Assembly: GCA_963693085.1 (NCBI GenBank)
Contig: OY856411.1
Location: forward strand, 1,348,240,550-1,348,304,549
DNA length: 64,000 bases
From: Alisma plantago-aquatica
Taxonomy: Eukaryota; Streptophyta; Magnoliopsida; Alismatales; Alismataceae
Direction: 5' to 3'
This document shows positions 23,546 through 34,341 of the stretch, one piece after another. The notes under the pieces were generated by a model. The model was not told the DNA's origin. It saw nothing but the letters and a program-made list of their open reading frames with translations, and did not search any database. The position numbers and the translations under genes are program-made. The number at the start of each line of letters is the position of its first letter. Position 1 is the stretch's first letter.

Positions 23546-23550
23546 AATTC

Positions 23551-23568
23551 TAGCATCGTTGCCGGGGA
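23551..23568 (+). promoter_or_regulatory. Primer-binding site, Athila type
   Basis: TAGCATCGTTGCCGGGGA five bases after the LTR, a variant of the TTGCCGGGGA site typical of Athila-like elements, commonly paired with tRNA-Asp. Mismatches in the 5' half suggest decay. Confidence 0.75.
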
Positions 23569-23819
23569 CAACAGAATCATCTAGTTAAATCTAGTTCTTT
23601 TGAGGCTAATTTAGGTTTTCCTTTTACTTTTGATACTATCGATCATATATACTTGAATTCAGTTCTACTCTGTCCATCTCACCAGCAAAAGATCTTTTCA
23701 TCCTAGGTACCCACAAAGTCTAGTGTATGTGTCGCTCGGACAGCCCCAGACTCTCTACTAGCTTTGACCCTAAGATAGACAGAACCTTTCGCCGTCAGTA
23801 CAGAGAGAACCAAGCAAGG

Positions 23820-25411
23820 ATGGATCAAGAGGAGGAAATTGCTCAAAGGGTAGCTCAAGCCCTTAATGCACAAAGAGATAGACTTATGCAAGAAGCCTGA
23901 GTTGCAGTTAAAGAAGAAATCCAAGCAGCCCAAGAAGCAGCTCAACAAGTTGAGCTACAAAAAGACCTTAGAGAATTCTCGATCCCTAAAGCTGCGGACG
24001 TTCATGACCCAGTGCAACCTCCTCCCATCAACGCTCCGAATTTTGAGATAAGGGCACATTGGGTTACATTGCTTCAAAATAGCCCTTTCTATGGTAAGAA
24101 AGGAGAAGATAGTCAAGAACATCTTTTGAGATTCATAGACTTATGCGCCATGACAAAGCAAAATGCAGTCACAGATGATGCCATCAGACTCCGTCTCTTC
24201 AAATACTCTCTCACCGATAGATCCATGAGTTGGTATAACTCTTTGCAATGTGAACCCATCACCACTTGGGAACAACTTCAAAATGTTTTTCTAGAAAAGT
24301 TTTATCCACCTTCTCTCACCTATGAAATTAGGGGCCAAATAACGCAATTCACCCAAGACCCTAGAGAATCCCTAGCTGAAGCATGGGAAAGATACAAAGA
24401 GCTCTTGCGCAAGTGTCCACATCATGGCATTCCAAAGAATCAACTCATTAAAATCTTTTATAGGGGTGTGGAGGATGATATCAAGAGGTTTTTGGATTCC
24501 TCGTCTGGAAGAAACTTCATGCGTCAGAGTTATGATAGTGCATGGAAGGTTGTCACCCTTGGAGCTGAAAACCAAGCCAACTGGGGTAGACCTATTGGCA
24601 AGGGAGTACTGAAGGCAGCTATGGCCGAAGCAAAACCCGAGTACAAGTCTATTGTTGAATCTCTCAAACTCCTAGTTGCCAAGCAAGACCATCTAGAATC
24701 ATCTCTCGCAGCTTACAAAAAAGACACTCACCCCCTCGACAACAAGAACAAGTTAAGTCAGCTTCACTCTTCTGTGAAGCATGCAAGGGAACTGATCATT
24801 CTACTCTAGCCTGTAACATTCTCTATGATGTTGTTTTGAGTAATACATGTGCCCAAGGAGATAATGGTCAAATAGAAAATCTGAACGCCATCAATACCAT
24901 CCCTGGTCAAGGGTACTATAGTCCGAATCAGAATAGGAACCATCCAGGCTTTCAATATGGAAATCCTTATGGAGCGGAAAACTTGCGACAACTTGGTTCA
25001 AATACTCAACAATGAGGCCCGCCAGGATTTCAGTATAACCAACAACCAAATTTTGGGAATCAAGGAAACTACCAGAATAGAAACTACAACAATTATCAGA
25101 ACAATTCTTCATTTTAGAACCCCAACCAAGTCCCCTATCAACAGCAACAACAAGGGCAACAAGTCGGTCCCATCCATCCTGATGACAAATTGTCAACTAT
25201 TGAGAAGATGCTGCAGTCGCAACAGACTATGATAGCAAACCAGCAAGCCCATCAGAAGGCTATTGAATCTCAACTAGCTCAACTTGCAGCTAGCATGAAG
25301 CCACCTACTGGAACCTTTGTCGGACAACCAGAGAACAATCCTAAGCACCCAGAGCAATTGAAAGCTGTCACCACCAGGTCTAGAAAAGACTATTCTGACC
25401 CCCCCTATTAA
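23820..25411 (+). pseudogene. Athila-like gag
   Basis: Capsid protein with a nucleocapsid tail. The start ATG at 23820 (MDQEEEIAQRV) is in frame with the capsid core: PPINAPNFEIRAHW, NSPFYGKKGED, SLTDRSMSWYNSL, AWERYKELLRKCPHHG and FYRGVEDDIKRFLD. A TGA at 23898-23900 breaks the N-terminus. A frameshift near 24750 moves into a perfect CCHC knuckle, CEACKGTDHSTLAC (about 24770-24815), then an Asn/Gln-rich stretch with two stops. A helix QQTMIANQQAHQKAIES and the end AVTTRSRKDY (about 25365-25395) close the gene. The gag is clearly recognisable but broken. Confidence 0.85.
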
Positions 25412-26726
25412 GATACCAATAGCGGAAACAAACGATGATGACTTTGCAAATGTCCAAGACTATACAATACCTGAGTCTCAACCGAAGGAACAACCAACCA
25501 CTGATAAGACAGACAAAGCAAGATTGGAGGAACCATTGGCTGCGGAGGCAGAAGACACACTTGAGCCGGATGTGCCAGTATAAAAGCCCCGTCCTCCTTT
25601 CCCAGCTCATTTGAAGCATACAAAGCTTGATACTCATTTCAATAAGTTCAAGGAAGCCATGAAGAATCTTCATGTTGATATACCCTTCCTTGATGCCCTG
25701 GCTGAGATACCAGCCTAGAAAAAGTGCTTAAAATCTCTCCTCACAAGGAAGTACATGACTGAAGAATATGAGACAGTTAAGCTAGCATCAACCACTTCTG
25801 ATATCATCCAGAGCAAGATGCCCAAGAAACAGAAAGATCCGGGATCATTTAGGATTTCATGCCATATCGGTGACTCCTCATGTAAGAAGGGATTATCCGA
25901 TCTCGGTGCTAGCATCTCTATCATGCCACTTAGCCTTTGTAAGAGGTTAGGGTTTGCAGAACTTCTCTCGACTGGAATGACCATTCAACTTGTAGTTAAC
26001 TCTATGACTCTTCCTTTGGGAATCATTGAAGATGTCCCTATCAAGGTTGTAAAAGACTCTTATACCCATGTGACTTTGTCATCATGGACATAAAGGAAGA
26101 CGCCAGATACCCTCTTATCTTTGGTCGTTCATTCCTCGCCACTACAAGAGCTTTGATTGATGTTGAAGCAGGGACCTTACTGCTCAGACTAGGGAAAGAA
26201 ACCCTCGAGATCAACATTTTTGAAAGCATGAGAAGACCAAGCATGTAGGAAGAAGTCTATTTGATTGATTGCATTGAGAAAATGTCACTCCTCACACAAT
26301 AGGAGTATGAACAAGAATATCCTTTAGAAGTAGCTCTAACAAACCCATCTGCCGATAATTCCATCAGCGAACAAGTTAAGGATTGTATCCTTCACCTCAA
26401 CTCTGTAGAAGAAGATCCTAAAGCTAAGTTCGAGGAACTCAAAGATGTGAATATAACCGAAGAGCCATGTGAGAAGCCAGAAGCCCCTGAAATGAAGCCC
26501 CTGCCTGAGGGACTTAAGTACGTGTTTTTGGATTATCTAAAGGTTTGTCCAGTTATTATAAATTCTGATCTAATGACAGAACAAGAAGATAAACTCCTGA
26601 AAGAATTAAAGGAAAGAAAGAAATCTATCGGCTACAAGATGAGCGATCTCACCGGGGTCAGTCAAGTGATTTGCATGCACAAAATCCCTATGATGGAAGA
26701 CCACAAGCTGACCGTTGAGCATCAAT
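25412..26726 (+). pseudogene. Athila-like aspartic protease region of pol
   Basis: The segment begins with FNKFKEAMKNLHVDIPFLDALAEIP (about 25640-25710). The active site reads LSDLGASISIMPLSL (about 25890-25935), the D-L-G-A-S-I form typical of Athila-like proteases. FGRSFLATTRALIDV follows after a frameshift near 26060. The linker ends with PLPEGLKYVFLD and a helix before a TGA at 26726. It would process gag-pol in the particle. At least three stops and one frameshift make this copy inactive. Confidence 0.8.
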
Positions 26727-26731
26727 GAAAG

Positions 26732-28010
26732 TTGAATCCTAATATGAAGGAAGTAGTCCGCCGTGAAGTCATCAAGTTTCTCACTACCAGAATCATCTAT
26801 CTGATATTTGACTCACCTTGGGTGAGTCATGTACATGTTGTTCCAAAGAAAGGTGGCACTATTGTGATACGAAATGAAGATAATGAACTCATCCCCACTC
26901 GAACAGTAACCGGGTGGAGGATGTGCATCGATTACAGGAAGTTGAACAAGACAACACGTAAAGATCATTTCCTGATGCCTTTTCTAGATCAAATCTTAGA
27001 GCGATTGGCTCACCAGGAATACTTTTGCTATCTCGATGGCAACTCTGGATTCTACCAAATTCCTATACATCCAGATGATCAAGAGAAAACTACTTTTACT
27101 TGCCCCTTTGGGACATACGCCTTTAGAAGGATGCCATTCGGGCTCTGTAATGCGCCTACAACCTTCCAACGCTGCATGGCAGCCATATTTGCTGCTCTGA
27201 CCGAAACTATTATGGAAGTTTTTATGGATGATTTCTCAGTATATGGAGATTCATATGATTCATGCCTAAGGCACCTCTCCCTTGTCCTCAAACGATGTGA
27301 AGAAACACATCTAGTGCTTAATTGGGAGAAATGTCATTTTATGGTAAAAGAAGGTATTGTCCTTGACCATAGAGTCAGTAATCGAGGAATCGAAGTTGAC
27401 AAAGCAAAGATCGAAGTGATTTCTAAACTCACTATCCCAACCAATGTAAGAGAAGTCCACGCATTCCTTGGTCATGCGGGCTTCTACAGAAGGTTTATCA
27501 AGGATTTCTCTAAGATAACCAAGCCCATGACAAACTTGTTGTTGAAGGACGCCGACTTCTATTTTGATGAAGAATGTATCAAGAGTTTCAACAATCTAAA
27601 GCACGCCCTTACAACAACACCCATCATTTGAGCTCCAGATTGAGAACACCCATTTGAAATTATGTGTGATGCCAGTGATTATGCGGTGGGAGCCGTTCTG
27701 GGCCAATGTATAGAGAAGAAACATCATGTCATCTATTATGCATCTAAGACCCTTGACGAAGCTCAGAGGAACTATGCAACTACTGAGAAGGAACTCCTAG
27801 CAGTCGTATATGCCTTTGATAAGTTTAGATCCTACCTTATTGGTTCAAAGGTGATTGTCTACACTGATCACGCTGATATTCGTTATCTTCTAAAAAAGAA
27901 AGATGCAAAACCAAGGCTAATAAGATGGATTCTCCTATTGCAAGAATTTGATCTTGAGATTAGAGATAAAAGAGGCACAGAAAATGTTGTAGCAGACCAC
28001 TTAAGTCGAA
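26732..28010 (+). pseudogene. Athila-like reverse transcriptase and RNase H
   Basis: RT motifs in order: VSHVHVVPKKGG, WRMCIDYRKLNK, CYLDGNSGFYQIPIHPDD (first catalytic Asp), FRRMPFGLCNAPTTFQR and VFMDDFSVYGDS (the DD pair, about 27220-27245). RNase H follows with [34 protein letters not shown] and [12 protein letters not shown], so all acidic positions I can judge are present, ending in [10 protein letters not shown]. Two TGA stops lie between them at about 27632 and 27641. Apart from these the frame is the same from 26447 to 29164. Confidence 0.9.
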
Positions 28011-28189
28011 TCCACACTCTGGAAACTGAGAAGATCCCAATTAATGACTCTCTTCCAGATGACCAGCTTATGAAAGTCTCAGAAGCTACTCCTTGGTACT
28101 CGGACTATGTGAATTACCTTGTCGCTGGCGTCATCCACCCTGAGTGTACTGAAAATGCTCTAAAGAAATTCATTCATGATGTGAGGCAA

Positions 28190-29391
28190 TATCACTGGGA
28201 TGAACTGTACCTCTTCAAGCTCTATGTTGATGGTATCTACAGACGTTGTATCACTGAGGAAGAAGCCCAACTAATTTTAGAGAAATGCCACGCAGGCCCA
28301 GTCGGAGGCCATATGAATTCAAAGAAAACTTATTTGAAAGTTTTACAGTGTGGTTTCTTTTGGCCAACCATATCCAGAGATGCTTATAACTTTATGCTAT
28401 CATGTGACAAGTGTTAGAGAACGGGAAACGTTACAAAAAGAGATGAGATGCCACTTAAGCTATGGCAAGAAGTCAAGATTTTTGATGTTTGGAGGGTGGA
28501 CTACATGGGTCCATTCCCATCCTCACATGGATTTTCATACATCCTAGTCGCGGTTGATTATGTCTCCAAATGGGTAGAGGCAATACCAACGGTTACTAGC
28601 GATTCAAAACCCATCATTAAAATGTTCAAAGATATTATCTTTCCCCATTTTGGAATCCCATGAACCGTGATCTCCGATGGAGGTTCTCATTTTCTGGAAA
28701 GAAGCTTTGAAGCATTGTTGAGAAGATATGGTGTAACGCACAAGGTAGCTTCCCCCTACCACCCACAAACTAGTGGGCAGGTAGAGGTTTTGAACCGTCA
28801 ACTCAAAGCTATCCTAGAAAAGATAGTAGGATGCAACCGAAAGGATTGGTCAGTGAAAATCAATGATGCTTTATGGGCCTACCGAACCGCGTTCAAAACT
28901 CCTCTTGGAACAACACCCTTTAGACTTATCTATGGAAAATCATGTCACCTGCCCGTGGAACTAGAACATAAAGCATGGTGGGCAATCAAACAGCTGAATT
29001 TTGACATGAAGAAAGCAGGAAAAGTCAGGATTCTACAACTTCAAGAGTTGGATGAACTCCGAATGACAGCTTATGAGAATGCACAAATCTACAAAGAACG
29101 CACCCAACTTTGGCATGACGATCATCTGAAGAGAAGGACATTCAAGTGGGAGACCAAGTTCTGATGTTCAACTCAAGACTGGAGTTATTCCCAGGAAAAC
29201 TCCATTCTCCATGGTCTGGGCCATACATTGTCAAAAGCATCTATCCACATGGTGCATTTACTTTATGGAGTGAGAAGTCAGGTGATTTTGTGGCAAACAG
29301 CCAATGCTTGAAGAGATATTTCACCGCAGCTGATACTAGCACTGAAAAATCAATGAATTTGTCCAAACTGACATATCTACCAGAAAACTAA
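28190..29391 (+). pseudogene. Athila-like integrase
   Basis: The N-terminal zinc module is visible as [19 protein letters not shown] and [12 protein letters not shown] follows at about 28415. The core holds [14 protein letters not shown] (Asp), VISDGGSHF (Asp) and SPYHPQTSGQVEVLNRQLK (Glu), i.e. the D,D-35-E set, with a TGA before VISD at about 28662. The C-terminal part reads YGKSCHLPVELEHKAWWAIK, then a frameshift near 29146 and LFPGKLHSPWSGPYIVKSIYPHG before the TAA at 29389-29391. No chromodomain is present, as expected for Athila-like elements. Confidence 0.88.
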
Positions 29392-29433
29392 AGAAATCAC
29401 GTTGAGCCATCAATGTAAAACAAAGGCACTTGT

Positions 29434-29447
29434 CGGGAGGCAACCCG
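29434..29447 (+). promoter_or_regulatory. Hairpin motif CGGGAGGCAACCCG after integrase
   Basis: A CGGG/CCCG stem with loop AGGCAA, 43 bases past the pol stop. The same loop with a different stem stands in the matching place at 34299-34282 on the minus strand. Its function is unknown; it could be an RNA signal. Confidence 0.55.
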
Positions 29448-30850
29448 GTCTTAAACTTAGCTTCTACTTTTAGTTTTATTTTAGAAAATTTTGCACCTGG
29501 TAGACAATGCATCGCAAGATGCAGTCTTAAGTTCTGATGGTTTCCATTTTTTATATTTCAGAGGGAGGACGTGTCACCGAAAGGAATGCAACCACATCTG
29601 GTGGACCAACCGGCACGAGTCTTCCCCTCCATCTCAGATTTAGAGTTTGCTCGGTATGAGCAAATTTCTAAGTTCAGGGTGGAGGGTGGGTGGTACGTAC
29701 TCTACTTTCCACCCTCTCCTATCCGTTTCAGACTTAAGATTTCATCGTTGAAATTTTGTTGCTATTTTGAGCAAAAAATTTCAAAAATTTTCAAAAGTTT
29801 TCATAGTAGTTTGTATAGAAACTTGATGAAGTTTGACGCTTTTGTTTCAATCAAAGCCTTTACCTAGCCGGCTATCCTGTTTTTCCACGCAGTTTTGAAT
29901 CATTATACCCTCCTTATTCGAAGCAAAGCCTCAAGGAGAACAATTTCTGAAACTAGCCTATGATTAGAAATCACCATGTAAAGCTTATTAATCCTAACAT
30001 CATGATCAGTAGATATGGCAAGTATCTGTCGTACTAAGAGGGATCAAACACATTGTGCTTCCTAACTGACTAGTGGAACGATAGCATGGAATCTCCACCA
30101 GATTCTCATCAAGTCATCATTTGAGCAGAGTATGATAAGGAGAACGACCCGGTGCACTGAATTGTAAATCAAGTAGCATTCTGATCTGAACTCTCTTCTA
30201 CACTTCGTCTATCCTCTTCTTACCCCTCCGTTCATCAAAAACAAACAAAAATAGCCAATATAGTGCCAAACCCTAAGTTCGGGGTGGCACACTCTCTCTC
30301 TTTACGCTTCTTCCATACCCCTCACTACGAAATAGGGGTGTATCACCAAGAAAAGATGCCAAAGCGCACACAAAAAGAAATGCAATCTCGAGTCGAATAG
30401 AGGAGAGATTCACACAAAAAAATGCAATCAATGAAATTGCAAATCATATAATAAAAATCTCGAGTCGAATAGAGGAGAGATTTATTTCTTCCTTCCATAC
30501 CACCCTTCACTCCCTTTTCCACCTAAAGGCACAATGAATGCCTCCCTGATCCTAAAAACACCAGTGTCAGATCAGGTGCACACTTGTTGTTCTGCGGGTA
30601 TCTCTGGACTCTTACGAAACTCTCTGACATGCTTGATTTTGGAAAAAGTAGAGAGGAAGTGATATTGGGAAGTGAACTCGGGAACGAAGATATGGTAAAA
30701 TGTGTTTTGTGATCTCGGGATGTTGAGACACTTAGTCATACCGAGCAGAAAAGAAACAATCGTGATGTGAAGATGAAGCAATCACATGAGTTGAAAGTTT
30801 TCATCTGGTGAGTGTTTTATATTTTGTGTTGCTCGAGGATGAGCAATGTT
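29448..30850 (+). other. 3' untranslated region of the plus-strand Athila-like element
   Basis: No credible gene. TAAGTTC-GGGGTGG-like purine strings recur near 29668 and 30270, resembling the real purine tract at 30852, and a 25-base string beginning TCTCGAGTCGAATAGAGG occurs twice about 72 bases apart (near 30388 and 30458). Confidence 0.55.
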
Positions 30851-30851
30851 T

Positions 30852-30863
30852 AAGTTCGGGGTA
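30852..30863 (+). promoter_or_regulatory. Polypurine tract region
   Basis: AAGTTCGGGGTA just before the 3' LTR, the usual site for priming of plus-strand DNA. Confidence 0.6.
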
Positions 30864-30866
30864 TTT

Positions 30867-32891
30867 TGATGAATGCATATTCATCGTAGTCCAATCATCT
30901 CATTTAGCCCAGCTTTGGCTACATTCATGCATTTATTGGCCATATCTTCTTATCTGAGACTTATCTTGGTTAAATCAAATTGATCACAAATTTAATTGTA
31001 ATTTTACATCATTTTTGACAGGTCAATTTGGGCATTGGGCCCATGTTCTAATCCATTCCTCTATCTTAGCCCTTGGTTTGGACCTGGTCAAAGCAAGTCA
31101 ACGGCCCCTCTCTTCCTTTACACGGCTACAGTGCCCGCTTCTTCACCTAGATCACGACTCCAGCAAACCCTACAATCACGACCGCAATTGCAGAAGATCG
31201 CAGACAACTGTCCTCATAACCGCGACCTTCACCAACTCTCTATGCCTCCCCTGCATAGCCGCGACCGTGGAAACCTCTTCACAAACCCCACAACTGCGAC
31301 ATTCAAAACCCCACGACCGCAGCATTCAAAAACCCGCGACCGAAGCCAGCAATGGAATCGCGACCGTGCAAAAGTCCATGACCGTGCAAAATGTCGCGAC
31401 CGCGGCATCATTAGAAAATTCACAACCTGCAGCTAAGGCACGACCGAACCAACAAGCCATGACCGTGGTAAAACTCAATCGTGACCTCTGCACCTGCCAA
31501 GAAAATCCGTGATCGCAGCATGCAAAAATCCGCGACCGCGGCGTCATTACAGAGGTCGCGAATCTAAGTCGGGGTCCAATCTGCCTATAAATAGAACACG
31601 TCTCCAGCCTATCAAATGATCATCTCCAGACACCGTTAGGTTGTAGGACTGTCCTGGGCCTAAGGAGACGATCTCCATAGCCAAGAACCTTCCCCCGTGG
31701 TGGTTTTGCGGCCTGTTCACCCAGATCTGGAGTGAAGACTCAGATATGCAAGCCACCTCATTTAGATCCAGATTTGGATCTAGATCTGTTGCGTCTACAC
31801 CACTTCCACACCACCATCTCATCCAACAAGCTGCTCCTCCTACTGTGAGCGAGGACTACGAGAAGAAGAAGAAGGTGGAGAGAGAAGATCTCCCCCGTCT
31901 GCCGTGGTGTTCTTCCCTCCTCGTCTAGATCTGCCCCGACATCGTGTATAAGACTGTTTCTCCATCGAGCTGCGATCATCTTCTTCACCATGCTCACAGT
32001 GGAATCTTCTCTTTCTCTTGTTTTTCTTGTTTCTTTCACCATGAGCGAGTAGTTTACTTTCGTTGGGGTGTGGGGACTAGCCCTGCTACCCATGCTTTCA
32101 TATCTTTTTGTTAAACATTCCATGGCATGTATGTAATCTTTCATTTCGTTGTTAATCATTGATGTGCGCTTGTGGATTGATCACCTGTTTGCATTTATCT
32201 TGTTAATTTCCTATGTTGCAAGAACTTCAATGCGTAGGTTTTGAATGTCGATTAATGTGGTTGACTCCCAAACTAGAAATAGAATGGGATTCCTAGAGGT
32301 CGTAAGTGTATGATATGTTTGGTGACGAGCCATCTAGCCCATGGTGACGCTTCTGTGTGCCTGACGCCTGTATAGGGGGGCCACAACTTCATTTGGATTT
32401 ATGTATCTTCGGAGCAGTAAGTATGTGATCTGGATGGTGACGAGACATCTGATACCTAAGGTGATGCTTACGCGAACCTGACGCCCGTATGGAGGGGGGG
32501 TCTGCAGTAGCTCTATTTGAATGGTTATGTCTTGCCTGGATGTTTGATGTTTGGATGTGATTGCATGTGTAGTGGTGGTGAAACCCGGGACCATCCCAGT
32601 GATTTCCATCATTAATCTTTAATCAACTTTTAATCCTGCTCTTTTACTTTCCTTGCATTTAGTTTAATTAAACTCAATTCAACCAACCTTGTTCTAAATA
32701 TTAGTCTTGATTCAACTAGATTCGACTAGAGAAAGATTCTTAAAAATGTTGTCCCTTGGGATTCAATCCTCAACTATACTGCGATAAGACCCGTCCGCTT
32801 GTGGGTGGTATTATCGCACGTTGTTTTGGTTAAAAACTTAGAGATTTCAACCCTAAGTGAGTTTGTTAGTGCGATAATATAAGCCACGTAA
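30867..32891 (+). repeat. 3' LTR of the plus-strand Athila-like element
   Basis: Starts TGATGAATGC and ends CACGTAA (sister copy CGTCA). It includes the GC-motif cluster (31140-31560) and a TATA box at 31585-31593. Confidence 0.9.
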
Positions 32892-32896
32892 TAGCC
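32892..32896. repeat. Target-site duplication TAGCC, right copy
   Basis: Matches 21497-21501; the host ORF resumes immediately after it. Confidence 0.85.
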
Positions 32897-34281
32897 TTCT
32901 CGTACAGGGGATCGCTGGTTGTTGGAGAATACATTCTACAAATTTTTCAATGAATTAGTATCTAGTTGATTTTAATGAAAATTACCATTATTCCAATTAT
33001 ATAGGGAAGGTATTTCTTGCACAGGGTAGGTGTTCAGTATATTATTAAATGTCATGTTCAAGAGTGTGCATAGAGACCGCGGTCACAGTTTTGTTGGTAA
33101 CTCATATGACACTATGGTCGCAGTCTCTGAAAGAGATCGCGGTCGCGGTGTAATGACAAGGGATCACGGTGTAATGACAAGGGATTGCGGTCGCGGTGTA
33201 ATGACAAGGGATCACGGTGTAATGACAAGGGATCACAGTCGCGGTTTACTAATTAGGGACCGCGGTAACAGTCATGGGCACAGTCGTGGACTTCTTTCTT
33301 GTTATGGTCAGGTCACGGTTCAGGGGACCGTGACCTTGAGTAGCATTCTTATACACTGCAACCCATAGTGGAATTTGTAGTTGGAGGGAACACCGTGGCC
33401 GGTGTTAGGGTTTACGAGCACACCGTGGTCGCAGTTTTAGAGGTGATGACTGCGACATGTGGTCTTTCTTCTTCTGACTGTTCTGATTCCTCTCTCTATT
33501 CGATGATATGTTCTTCATTTTCACCGGTAGTAGTTGTCCCATTATTAATGTTTTTAGGGTTTTTAATTGTTATTTGTAGACACCGCCATAAAGCAATTAG
33601 GGTAACAGGGAAACCTAGGCAACCATCGATGGGGAAACTTACTGCCGTCGAGAGATAAAATGGGAAGAATCGGTTTAGGTGAGGGGATAAATCAGAGGTA
33701 ACAAGGTGATTCGGCGATTAGAAGCACAAAAAGGGTTTTTCAGTTACCTTAATGATGGTTGTAACGGTGGAATCGAACATGGCTTGATGTGGCAATCGGC
33801 TTCATTGCAGCGGTAGGTCGTTGGTTACAGTCAGATCGGAGAGTAGGGTTTATCTTAGACTTGGCAGAAACTGTGAGCTTAAAGAGTCTAAGATGTGAGG
33901 GTTTAAGGATATATATACAGGTGCAACCGCGACCAAACAATCTAAGGGGATAGACCGCAGTCGTGGTAATCACAAAGAAGGACTACAGTCACAGTGTACT
34001 CGAGAAGCACAACCACAGTCACAGTTCTCTGCTATTGCAAAGATGACCTCGGGTCGCGGTTGAGGTACCCGGTGGGCTATTCCATGGGTCGCGGTCTTCT
34101 TTATGCAATTTCTATACCGCAGCCGTGGTCTAGACTGCGATCAGATCAAAATAAAGGTCATTTTCTTAGGTAAATCATGAAATACTCAAAAGAAGATGGA
34201 TATGTACATCACTTAAAAAAGAAGAAAACTAAACAAAGAAAAAAAGTAAGAGAATACAAAGCTTAAGAAAAAGGGTAAAAA
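32897..34281 (-). other. Spacer between integrase and the Ulp1-type ORF
   Basis: No credible gene. GACCGCGGTC-like motifs recur throughout (33060-34140) and a short tandem repeat occupies 33147-33237. The ORF side (about 32930-32905 on the minus strand) has CAACAACCAG that could be a splice acceptor, which would fit expression of an extra ORF from a spliced RNA, but the pyrimidine tract is weak. Confidence 0.45.
33147..33237. repeat. Short tandem repeat, alternating 21- and 27-base units
   Basis: GGTGTAATGACAAGGGAT begins at 33147, 33168, 33195 and 33216. The spacing alternates 21, 27, 21, so the units differ by an inserted GGTCGC-type hexamer. Confidence 0.8.
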
Positions 34282-34299
34282 CTTGGGTTGCCTCCCAAG
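34282..34299 (-). promoter_or_regulatory. Hairpin motif CTTGGG-AGGCAA-CCCAAG after integrase
   Basis: On the sense (minus) strand a perfect 6-bp stem encloses loop AGGCAA. It stands just downstream of the integrase end at 34342, the same place as the motif at 29434 in the plus-strand element. Confidence 0.6.
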
Positions 34300-34341
34300 A
34301 AGCGCTTTCTTTAAAGTCTATTAGCTAGACTGCAGAAATCT

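Larger units (their letters stand above)
21502..32891 (+). mobile_element. Nearly complete Athila-like Ty3/gypsy element, plus strand
   Basis: Two LTRs of 2044 and 2025 bases, 5-bp target duplications, primer site, gag, protease, RT, RNase H, integrase, a hairpin motif and a purine tract are all in canonical order. LTRs differ by about 4% over the first 310 bases by eye. The coding region has several stops and frameshifts, so it is no longer autonomous. It is inserted in the extra ORF of the minus-strand element, in opposite orientation. No envelope-like ORF was recognised after integrase. Confidence 0.92.

Noticed and set aside
29571..29867. 98-codon ORF after integrase as an envelope-like gene
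   Set aside because: No signal peptide or membrane segment, low-complexity Phe/Lys end, and it lies in a 3' untranslated region with purine-tract-like strings.
33147..33237. Evenly spaced repeats that recall a CRISPR array
   Set aside because: Units are contiguous tandem copies without unique spacers, in a plant retroelement spacer.
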